In this document: in pieces, positions 8,501 to 15,539 of the stretch
How positions within the stretch are numbered: position 1 is the first letter of the stretch
How the letters are laid out: each line of letters opens with the position of its first letter
Assembly: GCA_964438735.1 (NCBI GenBank)
Contig: CAYTLW010000124.1
Location: 1 to 22,622 of the forward strand
Direction of reading: 5' to 3'
Source of the DNA: CAYTLW01 sp964438735
Lineage (GTDB): Bacteria > Myxococcota_A > UBA9042
Length of the DNA: 22,622 nucleotides
Made by a program: the position numbers and the translations under genes
The notes under the pieces: generated by a model
Databases searched by the model: none
What the model saw: only the letters and a program-made list of their open reading frames with translations
What the model was told of the DNA's origin: nothing

Positions 8501-8566
8501 TTCACCGCAGGCGACGGCGCTGACCAGCAGCGCGCAGAGACAGAGGGTCAGGCGGGCGTGGTTCAT
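5561..8566 (-). CDS. Large lipoprotein with CehA/McbA-type PHP metallohydrolase domain, ~1001 aa
   Basis: The start at 8566 gives a lipoprotein signal, MNHARLTLCLCALLVSAVAC, with the lipidated Cys at 20; a GTG 45 nt earlier would add a charged extension. Residues about 45-345 form a long beta-rich region without recognised family. Residues 355-550 contain two carboxypeptidase-regulatory-like beta segments (TDKDGRFSLQLPAGSWTFSG, IDGQATIPLIPGPYRVVVSR). The PHP domain at about 555-785 shows metal-site motifs DLHVH (H563, H565), PTDHDF (D595, H596), GLELTT (E622), GHFNAFP (H630), VNHPGGG (H680) and SDSHNW (D764, H766), so it looks catalytically intact. CehA acts on carbaryl ester and McbA is an amide-bond ligase, so the substrate cannot be inferred. 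A Pro7 run precedes the last 27 residues. Third gene of the lipoprotein unit, 35 nt after the preceding stop. Confidence 0.85.
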   Translation of the reverse strand: MNHARLTLCLCALLVSAVACGEDSDDKCKERPAPNSAKGVAADLSPWWPDACAKGASVRQVVDGAGLIGGSAAQGRDGDWALANKKVRFIVQAADRHSGPCPWGGNVIDADVVRAKGEAGADNMGEYCPLINLGRTFRGEVFEVLNDGSKGGPAILAVSGQDSLLDFINLPSLVGQYLGAPIKLPFDPELDLPIEITRYYILPPDDGAMVVVSAIRNDGTSPTQLAWGEIIDSGGQIQFFNPASSLKGFGYKGLNAEKLDFLAFRGAKSSHAFAPPLLDGAPGGSYLAISGVAGIVLGTTEAMAFLTSPAKDVASHPATLKLAPGETVLRQHLVAAGSGDLGTLTGPIWRSRGIALGTANGIAKDDTGKGVPGLRISALDPEGAAWTQALTDKDGRFSLQLPAGSWTFSGDAPGRKLTSAGSAKIEPGAKVADIEVEFGPHGGIDVVIRNSVGQPSPGKVTVFCQGKCKHRGKSEHQDVTFDKLPSNVAAVAFTGIDGQATIPLIPGPYRVVVSRGPAWSLHPQNAYLAGGTPVEVVAGEPVVVNATLYRAIDTSGWLSADLHVHAINSPDSPVTNIERVKTYLSEGLDVLIPTDHDFITDMAPAIQELDAEHLLATVPGLELTTFDYGHFNAFPLKVDAIDLTGGALDWGGGDGPSLHPKKIREGLAALGDKPVIQVNHPGGGYLGAIEFDVSAGITLADPAGFRIKTGPPDPKTGDTGLFDPGFTAVEILNGNSMGKFWNVARWWFALLSRGVRWTATAVSDSHNWHSSPAGGARTWVYMGPDKDSVEPFDAATFAAAINGMNAFGSNAPFVKVQANNDKGDKVGLGGTLSVPKGGQVTFQIEVQAAQWVALDAVEMYRNPTDTATPPGEENKTHVQPTKKKKLLLNNSHLVAGVDDKTWRWRRVIKMTDTVTADGYYVFMIRGAKPLPKGPTGGKTVVPFAYTNPIFVDADGGGYNHPPLGWSTPPPPPPPVAMPPRGPTFDDLSMILDTLARTSPCH

Positions 8567-8601
8567 CGGCAGAAGGTAGCCTTGTCGGGCGTTCCGGGCA
8601 A

Positions 8602-9342
8602 TCAGCGGCACACCTGCTCGTCCGTGATGCCGTCGCAGTCATTGTCGATGCCATCACAGCGCTCCGGTTGCGGCTTGAGCAGGTAGCAGACCGACAGGCC
8701 GCCGCCGGGGGGCCAGTTGGGCATCCCTTCGATCATGCAGCTGCGGGCACCGGTGCAGACGCCCGTCGGCGTGCGCATTTTGCACCACGTGGAGCGCTTG
8801 GCCACCATCGCGGTCTTCGTGCAGATGCAGTCGGCCAGCAGGTAGACGCATTGGCGCGTGGCCTTGCCGGCCAGGTCATGTACGTCCTGACAGCCGTAGT
8901 CCGACGGACAGTCGGCGTCCCCCACGCAGGGCACGCCGCAGAAGGCGCCAATCTCCCCGCGGTCGACGCAGACAGCGTCCGGTTGGGCGGCGGTCGGGCA
9001 TTGCGCGCTGTCGGTGCAGGGATCGCAGATGCGCCCCCAGCGCGGTACGCAGTAGCCGGCCAGGTCAGCGCGAGCGCCGCTGTCCGGGGCGCAGGTCCAG
9101 TTCGTTGGGCAGCCGCCGGCGCAGGACCGCCCGCAGCGGTCGCCATCGGGGGTCTCCAGGCAGGGACCAACCTGGCAGGGCCAGGCAACGCTGCATGGAC
9201 ATCCGGTGGAGCCAGGGCAGTCACCTGTGGGCACCGTCGGGTCGTCCGCAGCGAACGCATCGCCCGCCGGTTCGTCGCCGGCGCCGGCGCAAGCGACACC
9301 ACCGACCAGCAGCAGCGACAGGGCCAGCGCGCGGACGGGCAT
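8602..9342 (-). CDS. Cys-rich lipoprotein with a MopE-type metal-binding motif, 246 aa
   Basis: The start at 9342 gives MPVRALALSLLLVGGVAC, a clear lipobox with lipidated C18; the longer in-frame version only adds a basic extension. The mature chain holds 28 further Cys, many in C-x2-C or C-x3-C pairs (CPCSVAWPC, CDPCTDSAQC), as in disulfide-rich envelope proteins of this lineage. The C-terminus carries CDGIDNDCDGITDE (229-242), the acidic motif found in MopE-related and many myxobacterial proteins, proposed to bind metal. No enzyme domain is visible. It begins 14 nt after the FGE-like gene stops, and the PHP gene follows 35 nt later, so a common transcript is likely. A role as a surface metal-binding or adhesive component is inference. 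Confidence 0.8.
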   Translation of the reverse strand: MPVRALALSLLLVGGVACAGAGDEPAGDAFAADDPTVPTGDCPGSTGCPCSVAWPCQVGPCLETPDGDRCGRSCAGGCPTNWTCAPDSGARADLAGYCVPRWGRICDPCTDSAQCPTAAQPDAVCVDRGEIGAFCGVPCVGDADCPSDYGCQDVHDLAGKATRQCVYLLADCICTKTAMVAKRSTWCKMRTPTGVCTGARSCMIEGMPNWPPGGGLSVCYLLKPQPERCDGIDNDCDGITDEQVCR

Positions 9343-9356
9343 GCTCAACGTTCTCG

Positions 9357-10796
9357 TCAGGGCTTGGAGAACGACTTTGCGCAGCGGAAGCTCACGCAAT
9401 CGTACTCGAATTGCGGGTAGTAGCGATCCCGCCTGCCGGCGCGTAGGTGGATCGGGAAGCTGTAGAAACTGCCGCCGCGGAAGACGCGATGGGCGTCCTT
9501 GTCGCAGCCGTCCTCGATGGGGTCGATGGCCTTCTTATCCTTGTACTTGGCGTAGGCCCCCTCGACGTAGCAGTCGGCCACCCAATCCCAGGCGTTGCCG
9601 CCCATATCGTACAGCCCATAGGGGCTCTTGCCGCCGGGCTTCTGGCCGACCTCCCAGGTCGTGTCGTGGCCGCAGCCCTTGGAGACGCCGCGCTTGCTGG
9701 GATCGAAGATGGCCACGTCGCAGGTCGGCGCGCTGCTGCCCCAGGGGAACTTGCGCATGGCGGTGGCGCAGTCGGAGCCGGGGTTGTGGGCGCAGCTGCC
9801 CCGGGCGGCCATCTCCCACTCGGCCTCGGTGGGCAAGCGCAGGCCGAGCCACTCGCAGTAGGCCTTGGACTGGAACCAGTTGACCCCGTTGATGGGGTGC
9901 TGCTCGCGTCCCGGCAGCTTGTAGTTGTAGTGCTTCTCGGAGATGTTCTCGCCGATGGGCGGCGTGCAGACCTTGGCCTGGACGCACTTCTTGTACTCGG
10001 TGACGGTGACGTGGTTGCGATGCATCCAGAACGCCGACAACTGAACCTCGTGTTGCGGGCGCTCTTCGGGCAGGCAGTCCTCCTTCTCTACCGAATCGTT
10101 GCAACCGCGCCAGAAGGTGCCCGCCGGGATCAGCTCCATGCCTTCGGGACCGGCGACGCAGGCGCCGGCCGTACAGATTCCGCCAGCACAGGGGTTGCCT
10201 TCGTTTGTGGCTTTATGGCTGCAGCCGGTGACCGGATGGCACGCATCCGTGGTGCACAGGTTGCCATCGTCACAAGCCTTGTTGCCCTCCTGATGCAAGC
10301 AGTCGCCGGTGGCCGGGTCGCAGCCATCCCAGGTGCAGACCTTGTCGTCCTTGCACGCCTTGGCGGTGCCGCTGCAGACGCCGGCCTTGCAGCTCTCGTC
10401 GCTGGTGCACGCGCTCGCATCGTCACAGGCAGCGCCCTCGTTGGCGTGGCCGTATACACAGGTCTGGGCCTCGTCATCGCAGCCGTCGGTGGTGCAGGCG
10501 TTGTCGTCTTCGCAGTCGAGCAGCGTGCCGAGGCACTCTCCGGCGATGCAGGTGTCGTTCAGCGTGCAGGGCTCGCCATCATCACAGAGGGCACCGGATA
10601 CGCAGTCCTTTGAACCGCCTGCATCCGTCACAACGGGCTTGTTGCCGTCGGTGTCCGGCTTGCTGCCCGTGTCGCCATTGCAAGCCACCCACAGCCACAT
10701 CGAGGTGACCAACAGCCAGACCAACCACCGTGCATGGTGAGAACTCACGCCCTGAATCCAGCGGCGGTTGATGGGTGCAGTCTGGCGTCGTCGCAT
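9357..10796 (-). CDS. Lipoprotein with Cys-rich repeats and a non-canonical FGE/SUMF1-like domain, 479 aa
   Basis: The N-terminus has a basic stretch, a hydrophobic segment and a lipobox ending VAC (C39). Residues 64-213 are Cys-rich repeats of the type CDDGNLCTTDAC. Residues about 217-477 are an FGE-sulfatase (SUMF1-like, C-type-lectin-fold) domain: GMELIPAGTFWRGC, NGVNWFQSKAYCEWLGLRLP, LPTEAEWEMAARG (320-332), GLYDMGGNAWDW (394-405) and RVFRGGSFYS (437-446). In true formylglycine-generating enzymes a Cys pair follows GGSF; here those positions are S446 and L451, so sulfatase activation by the known copper/thiol mechanism is unlikely. Domains of this type also serve as binding modules or other enzymes. 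First gene of the three-lipoprotein unit. No clear SD precedes ATG 10796, so an alternative start is possible. Confidence 0.85.
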   Translation of the reverse strand: MRRRQTAPINRRWIQGVSSHHARWLVWLLVTSMWLWVACNGDTGSKPDTDGNKPVVTDAGGSKDCVSGALCDDGEPCTLNDTCIAGECLGTLLDCEDDNACTTDGCDDEAQTCVYGHANEGAACDDASACTSDESCKAGVCSGTAKACKDDKVCTWDGCDPATGDCLHQEGNKACDDGNLCTTDACHPVTGCSHKATNEGNPCAGGICTAGACVAGPEGMELIPAGTFWRGCNDSVEKEDCLPEERPQHEVQLSAFWMHRNHVTVTEYKKCVQAKVCTPPIGENISEKHYNYKLPGREQHPINGVNWFQSKAYCEWLGLRLPTEAEWEMAARGSCAHNPGSDCATAMRKFPWGSSAPTCDVAIFDPSKRGVSKGCGHDTTWEVGQKPGGKSPYGLYDMGGNAWDWVADCYVEGAYAKYKDKKAIDPIEDGCDKDAHRVFRGGSFYSFPIHLRAGRRDRYYPQFEYDCVSFRCAKSFSKP

Positions 10797-10951
10797 GGTC
10801 GGAAAGTAGCAGATGCCGTGCGTCCGGCCAATGCTGGGCCCGTATCACCCCATCACACCCGCGGGTCCGGGTGTCTCCGAACCGCGGCGATGGTACCCTG
10901 CAGGTCGTGGTGGGCCCCGAGGCGGTGGCCTCGGTGACAGAGAGCGTCGGC
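10797..10951. promoter_or_regulatory. Divergent promoter region with two perfect hairpins
   Basis: These 155 bp separate the starts of the FGE-like gene (-) and the small lipoprotein gene (+), so both promoters must lie here or within the genes. Two inverted repeats stand out: ACACCCG / CGGGTGT around 6 nt (10855-10874) and CCGAGGC / GCCTCGG around GGTG (10917-10934), the latter ending 17 nt before the plus-strand ATG. They could be operators or leader stems. No convincing -35/-10 pair was found for either direction. Confidence 0.5.
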
Positions 10952-11542
10952 ATGAGGTCTATCGTCGTGCAAACCCGCAGACAGCCCGCGTGGCCCGGTG
11001 TCGCCCGGGCGGCCGCGCTCGCGTGGGCTGTGTGTGGCGTCGCGGCATGCGCTGCCGAAGCGCCGGAGCCGACGCCCATCATCGAGCTGGGCAGCGCCGA
11101 CGCCCATGGCAAGAAGTGGCTGTCGTTGCAGCAACTGGACTGGCGGCCGGCCATCGTCTACGGCCACCAGGGCGGCCACCATGTCTGGATCGGGGTGCGG
11201 GTACAGGGGCTGGATCCCGTCGGGCTGCGCATGACCCTGGACATGTGGCTGGTCGAGTCCGGTGTGCGGGTCAAACCCGGTCGGGTCGTGCAGGTCGCCA
11301 CCCTGCGCCAGGAGGGCCCGTGGCTGGTGTTCAGCAAGCTCTTTGGCTACCTCACCTGCCCCTGTCAGGTGCGCGACCGCGAATTGAAGGTGCGGGTCCG
11401 CGTGCGCGACCGCCTGGGTAGAGAAGCCACAGCACAGACTCGCATCACGCCGAGGTGGAACAACCCCTGCGACACCATGCAGCGAGCCAACTGCGCCGAC
11501 ATCTGCCTCAAGCCGCCCACCAGCGTCTGCAAGGAGCAATAG
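10952..11542 (+). CDS. Small lipoprotein of unknown function, 196 aa
   Basis: ATG 10952 follows GAGAG by 7 nt and gives a signal peptide ending in a lipobox (VCGVAAC, lipidated C34). Upstream in-frame sequence has no signal-like character. The mature domain is beta-rich (HHVWIGVRVQGL, MTLDMWLVESGVRV, ELKVRVRVRDRLGR), like an immunoglobulin-type sandwich. It contains a CPC pair (TCPCQVRD) and a C-terminal four-Cys cluster (CDTMQRANCADIC ... C). No family is recognised. Its last codons, AAGGAG, form the ribosome site of the cytochrome gene whose GTG follows the stop by one base, so the two are translationally coupled and probably act together at the envelope. Confidence 0.75.
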   Translation: MRSIVVQTRRQPAWPGVARAAALAWAVCGVAACAAEAPEPTPIIELGSADAHGKKWLSLQQLDWRPAIVYGHQGGHHVWIGVRVQGLDPVGLRMTLDMWLVESGVRVKPGRVVQVATLRQEGPWLVFSKLFGYLTCPCQVRDRELKVRVRVRDRLGREATAQTRITPRWNNPCDTMQRANCADICLKPPTSVCKEQ

Positions 11543-11543
11543 G

Positions 11544-13265
11544 GTGCATCGCGCCGAGCTGCAGTTGTGGTCGGTCGCGATGGTTGGCCTGCTGTTGGCC
11601 TGCGGCCCGACGGATCCGCCGCCCCAGCAGACTGCCACGCCGCCGTTGGTCATCCCGGGAACGCGTGCGGTGCAGACCGAGCACTTTGCGACGGGCGCCT
11701 GTTGTGCCGGCTGTCACAGCAACTCGGAGACCGCGTCGGCCATGCGGGACGGCGCTCGTCGGCCGGTGTCGCCGCACGATCTCTGGCGGGCGTCCATGAT
11801 GGCCAACGCTGCACGCGATCCCCTTTGGCGAGCACAGGTCGCCGTGGAGGTGGCCGCTCGGCCGGAGCAGGGCGCTGCGATCGAGGCCACCTGCATGCGT
11901 TGCCACAGCCCGATGGCCACCGCCCAGGCCCATCTGTTGGGCGAGGCGCCGCCGGTCATGGCGCTGCTGGAAGGGGCGGGCGAGCGCGCCGAGATCGCTC
12001 GCGATGGCGTCGCCTGCGCCCTTTGCCACCAGGTTCGCGACCACCAGTTGGGCAGCCGACCGTCCCTGGGCGGCGGCTTCACCATCGGTCCCGACCGCGA
12101 CATCTATGGCCCGTACGGCGATGTCTGGTCCCACCCCATGTTGTTGCACGCTGGATACGTGCCGAGGCCGGGCCGGCAGGTGAAGGATGCGGGCCTGTGC
12201 GGCACCTGCCACGGCTGGATCCATACGTCTGCAGCGGGGGGACAGGAGGTGGCCCTGGAGTCCACCTGGCTGGAGTGGCGCAACTCCTCCTGGCGCGTCG
12301 ACGGGGCCGACTCGGGCCCGAAGGCCACCACCTGCCAGGGCTGCCACATGCCGGGCGAGGACCCCGATGGGCAGCCGATTCGCACCGCCATTGCGCGCCA
12401 GAAGTCCGGCAAGGACTACCCCTCTCTGGGCAAGCGCAGCCCTTTCGGGCGGCATGATTTCGTCGGTGGCAATACCCTGCTGCCGGCCATCTTGCGCGAC
12501 CACCGAGACGACCTGCGGCCCGAGGTGCCGGCCGCGGCGTTCGACGCCATCATCGCTGCGGCGCGTCGACAGCTGCAGCAGGACAGCGCAGACCTGGATA
12601 TCGTGCTCGCGAAGCGCCAGGACGCTGCACTCGTCGTGCAGGTGAAGGTGCACAACCTTGCCGGACATCGGCTGCCATCGAGCTATACGGGTCGCCGCAT
12701 GTGGCTGCGTCTGCGGGTGCGTGATGCCGCTGGCCAGATCCGCTGGTCGTCCGGCGAAACCGATGAACGCGGCCGCATCGTGGCGGGCGATGGCAAACCC
12801 CACCCCTGCGAGAACGTCGGTGGACCCGTGTTTGGCCATCGGGCGCTGATCACCCACGGCGACCAGGTGCAGGTCTACGAGGCGGTCGCCGCCTCTGCGG
12901 ATCAGCAGCGCGCTCGCACCATGTTGGGCCAGGTCGGCTGGCTCAAGGACAACCGGATGCTGCCCGAAGGCTGGCGATCCCATGGGCCCTACGCAGCGTT
13001 GACACAGCCTGTCGGCGTGGCGGATGACCCGGACTTCGGCCCCGGGGCAGACATCATTCGCTGGCGGATCGAGATGGGTGCGGCCCTGGATTTGGCGGCC
13101 ACGGTCGAGGTCAGTCTGCTCTATCAACCCCTGGGCGCACGGCACCTGGCCGAGCTTGCGACCGCTGACCTGCCCGAAGTGCGGCAATTGAAACGTCTGC
13201 TGGCCGACGCATCCCTGTTGCCAGAGGTCATGGTCACCCGCTCCCGTTCGCTGGCGCTTCGCTAA
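11544..13265 (+). CDS. Pentaheme cytochrome c lipoprotein (cytochrome c554-like N-terminal domain), 573 aa
   Basis: GTG 11544 lies 7 nt after AAGGAG and gives a signal with lipobox LLLAC (C20). Five heme-binding CxxCH motifs follow: CAGCH (54-58), CMRCH (117-121), CALCH (158-162), CGTCH (219-223) and CQGCH (264-268). A later HDFVGGN and the segment NLAGHRLPSSYTGRR are landmarks shared with multiheme proteins of the cytochrome c554 type. Residues about 340-560 form a beta-rich region (QVKVHNLAGH, MWLRLRVRDAAGQIRWSSGE) without further heme sites. Expected location is the lipid-anchored periplasm or outer membrane. Electron donors or acceptors cannot be read from sequence; no hydroxylamine oxidoreductase partner is present. 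It is coupled to the small lipoprotein upstream. Confidence 0.9.
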   Translation: MHRAELQLWSVAMVGLLLACGPTDPPPQQTATPPLVIPGTRAVQTEHFATGACCAGCHSNSETASAMRDGARRPVSPHDLWRASMMANAARDPLWRAQVAVEVAARPEQGAAIEATCMRCHSPMATAQAHLLGEAPPVMALLEGAGERAEIARDGVACALCHQVRDHQLGSRPSLGGGFTIGPDRDIYGPYGDVWSHPMLLHAGYVPRPGRQVKDAGLCGTCHGWIHTSAAGGQEVALESTWLEWRNSSWRVDGADSGPKATTCQGCHMPGEDPDGQPIRTAIARQKSGKDYPSLGKRSPFGRHDFVGGNTLLPAILRDHRDDLRPEVPAAAFDAIIAAARRQLQQDSADLDIVLAKRQDAALVVQVKVHNLAGHRLPSSYTGRRMWLRLRVRDAAGQIRWSSGETDERGRIVAGDGKPHPCENVGGPVFGHRALITHGDQVQVYEAVAASADQQRARTMLGQVGWLKDNRMLPEGWRSHGPYAALTQPVGVADDPDFGPGADIIRWRIEMGAALDLAATVEVSLLYQPLGARHLAELATADLPEVRQLKRLLADASLLPEVMVTRSRSLALR

Positions 13266-13355
13266 CGCGTCGCCATGGCGCGGCCACGGAAATGGATGCC
13301 CGTCCGTCCCAGGTCAAGCCAGCGGCGGCCGCGGGGGGCTGGTCGTCGTGGCAAC

Positions 13356-13374
13356 GCTGTCGTAGGCTGACAGC
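13356..13374. terminator. Possible stem-loop in the spacer after the cytochrome gene
   Basis: GCTGTC / GACAGC pair around a 7-nt loop, 91 nt after the cytochrome stop and 40 nt before the kinase ATG. No T-tract follows, so this is not a standard intrinsic terminator; it could equally be a regulatory site for the kinase. The rest of the 148-bp spacer is GC-rich with no clear promoter. Confidence 0.2.
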
Positions 13375-13413
13375 TTCCGGCCGTCCGCCACCGCCCGGTC
13401 GGCAACCTTCCAG

Positions 13414-15501
13414 ATGTTGGACCGACCCATGGCGCAGGCCAGCCCCTCCCTTCCGCCATACGCGACGTTGCGACTCGCAGCGCGTTACTCGGGACCCGTG
13501 GTTGTGATCGCCATTCTGGCGCTCCTGTACGTGCCGGGTGACCTGGCGGAAGTCGAGCAGCAGCACATCGCGGAGCAGTCGCGAGCGATGGCGGGCCTGA
13601 TGGCGCGGGCCTTGGAACCCTCCCTGGCCTCCGGCGATTCGGCGCGGCTGCAAGCGGAGTTCAGCCGTGTCGCGCCGGCATCCGGGCTGCTCGGCGCCCG
13701 GATGATCGGGGCCGATGGCAAGGTCCATGCGCAATGGTTGCCCACCAAGGGGACGGCGTGGGGTGATCTGGCCGACGACGTGCAGCGCGTGAGCGCCTCG
13801 GTGCCGATGGGCGGGACCGACCGTGGTGTCACGCTGGAAGTCGTGCACGACTTGAGCCGGGCGGTCGCAGAGTACGACGAGCACATCAGCGTCGCCCATT
13901 TGGCGATCTTCACTCTCCTGGCGATCGGTTTGGTCATCAGCTGGTTTGCCGCCGTGTTCAGTCTCCGCCGTCAGCGCGCAGAGGAGGCGTTGAGCAAGTC
14001 GAAGACCAACATCTTCGAGCTGCTCGATGGCCTGCCGGACGCCGTGGTGATCCACCGGGAGGGCCGGATCCTGTACGCCAATCCGGTCTTTGCAAACATC
14101 GCCGAGCGCCCCGCCGCCGCGGTAGTGGGCCGTTCCTACCTGGACTACGTGCACGGCGACGATCGCGCTGTGGTCATCGCGGAGGCGGACGCACTCCTGC
14201 GCGGCGAAGCTCCCGCCGACGCCAGTGAGTACCGATTCGAAGCCCCATCCGGCAAGAAGGTGATCGCCCAAGCGACGTCCGTGGGCATCCAGTTTGACAA
14301 AGCGACGGCGGTCGCGACCATCGCCCGCGATGTCACGCGGGACAAGAAGCTCCAGGCCCAGTTGGCCTTCGCCGATCGCATGATGTCGGTGGGCACGCTG
14401 GCCGCCGGGCTGGCCCACGAAGTGAACAACCCGCTCACATTCGTCATCGGCAACCTGGACCTGATGTCCAAGGAAACTCGCCGCAAAGCCAAGGACCTGG
14501 CCGGCATCGGACTGGACGACCTGCCCGAGATCGTGGACGACGCCATCGAAGGTGCGCAACGGGTACGTCGCATCGTCGGCGACCTGAAGACCTTCAGCAG
14601 CACGTCCGGCGACCAGAAGGCGCCCCTGGACGTGGCCGACCTGATCGACGCCAGCGTCAAGATGGCCTTCGCCGAGATCAACCATCGGGCTGTCATTGAG
14701 CGGAATTACGCCGAAGTGCAGCCCGTGCTCGGCAACGAACCGAGTCTCTGCCAGGTCTTCTTGAACCTCATCGTCAACGCCGCACGCGCCGTGGAAGCGG
14801 CCGAGGGCGAGGACAAGACCATCCACATCGTCATCAAGACCGATGCGAAGGGACGCGTGGTGGTCGAGGTGCGGGACGCTGGCATCGGCATCCCGCCGGA
14901 GAACATCCCGCGACTCTTCGACCCCTTCTTCACCACGCGGCCGGTGGGTGAAGGCACCGGACTGGGTCTGTCGGTCTGCCACAACATCATCGACGAGCAT
15001 GGCGGCGCCATCGAGGTGGAGAGCGAGGTCGGCACGGGCACCGTCTTCCGCGTCAAGCTGCCTGTGGCCAGCACTGAGGCGCGTCGAAAGCGCCAGGTCT
15101 TTGCCGCCACTGGCCGATTCACCGGCATCCACTTGCTGGTGATCGACGACGAGGTGGCTGTAGGGACCCTGTTCAAGCGCATCATGGCGCCCCGGCACCA
15201 GGTGGTCACCATGGATTCGTCTCGCCAGGGGCTGGATGCGCTCCTGGATGGCGGCGAATTCGACCTGATCTTCTGCGACATCATGATGCCCGACCTGGAC
15301 GGTATCGATGTCTACGAGCAGGCGATCGCGCAACGGCCCGAGCTCGCCGAGCGATTCGTCTTCATCACCGGTGGTGCCTTCACCAGTCGGGCCGAGGAAT
15401 TCCTGGCCCAGACCGACCGGCCGGTCATGCGCAAGCCGTTTACCCCGGCCGATCTCAAGGGGCTCGTCGCCGACATGCGGAACGACGTCACGCTCTCCTG
15501 A
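13414..15501 (+). CDS. Membrane-bound hybrid sensor histidine kinase, 695 aa
   Basis: Domain order: transmembrane segment at about 26-40, periplasmic sensor region about 41-160, second membrane segment about 162-183, PAS about 197-307 (ELLDGLPDAVVIHREGRILYANP), HisKA with H335 in LAHEVNNPLTFV, ATPase with N455 (NLIVNAARAV), D488-G490 (VRDAGIGIPP) and GEGTGLGLS (512-520), and a C-terminal receiver with D578/D579 (VIDDE), D622 (CDIMMPDLDG), T652 and K674 (MRKPFTP). All catalytic residues are present. The periplasmic part has no Cys, so a thiol or heme sensor is unlikely. The start is the first ATG of the frame; a second ATG at 13429 is equally possible because neither has a strong SD. It follows the cytochrome by 148 bp; a link is possible but not shown. 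The final output partner is not in the window. Confidence 0.92.
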   Translation: MLDRPMAQASPSLPPYATLRLAARYSGPVVVIAILALLYVPGDLAEVEQQHIAEQSRAMAGLMARALEPSLASGDSARLQAEFSRVAPASGLLGARMIGADGKVHAQWLPTKGTAWGDLADDVQRVSASVPMGGTDRGVTLEVVHDLSRAVAEYDEHISVAHLAIFTLLAIGLVISWFAAVFSLRRQRAEEALSKSKTNIFELLDGLPDAVVIHREGRILYANPVFANIAERPAAAVVGRSYLDYVHGDDRAVVIAEADALLRGEAPADASEYRFEAPSGKKVIAQATSVGIQFDKATAVATIARDVTRDKKLQAQLAFADRMMSVGTLAAGLAHEVNNPLTFVIGNLDLMSKETRRKAKDLAGIGLDDLPEIVDDAIEGAQRVRRIVGDLKTFSSTSGDQKAPLDVADLIDASVKMAFAEINHRAVIERNYAEVQPVLGNEPSLCQVFLNLIVNAARAVEAAEGEDKTIHIVIKTDAKGRVVVEVRDAGIGIPPENIPRLFDPFFTTRPVGEGTGLGLSVCHNIIDEHGGAIEVESEVGTGTVFRVKLPVASTEARRKRQVFAATGRFTGIHLLVIDDEVAVGTLFKRIMAPRHQVVTMDSSRQGLDALLDGGEFDLIFCDIMMPDLDGIDVYEQAIAQRPELAERFVFITGGAFTSRAEEFLAQTDRPVMRKPFTPADLKGLVADMRNDVTLS

Positions 15502-15539
15502 GACCCGTCCCGGTGTCCGAGCGACCCGGTGGCGCTGCG

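Noticed and set aside
11508..13187. 559-residue open frame on the minus strand
   Set aside because: Antisense to the pentaheme cytochrome, whose five CxxCH motifs are unmistakable.
13234..15333. 699-residue open frame on the minus strand
   Set aside because: It lies antisense to the hybrid kinase, whose domains are complete; the protein is rich in Asp/His/Gly/Arg with no domain. It is a GC-bias shadow.
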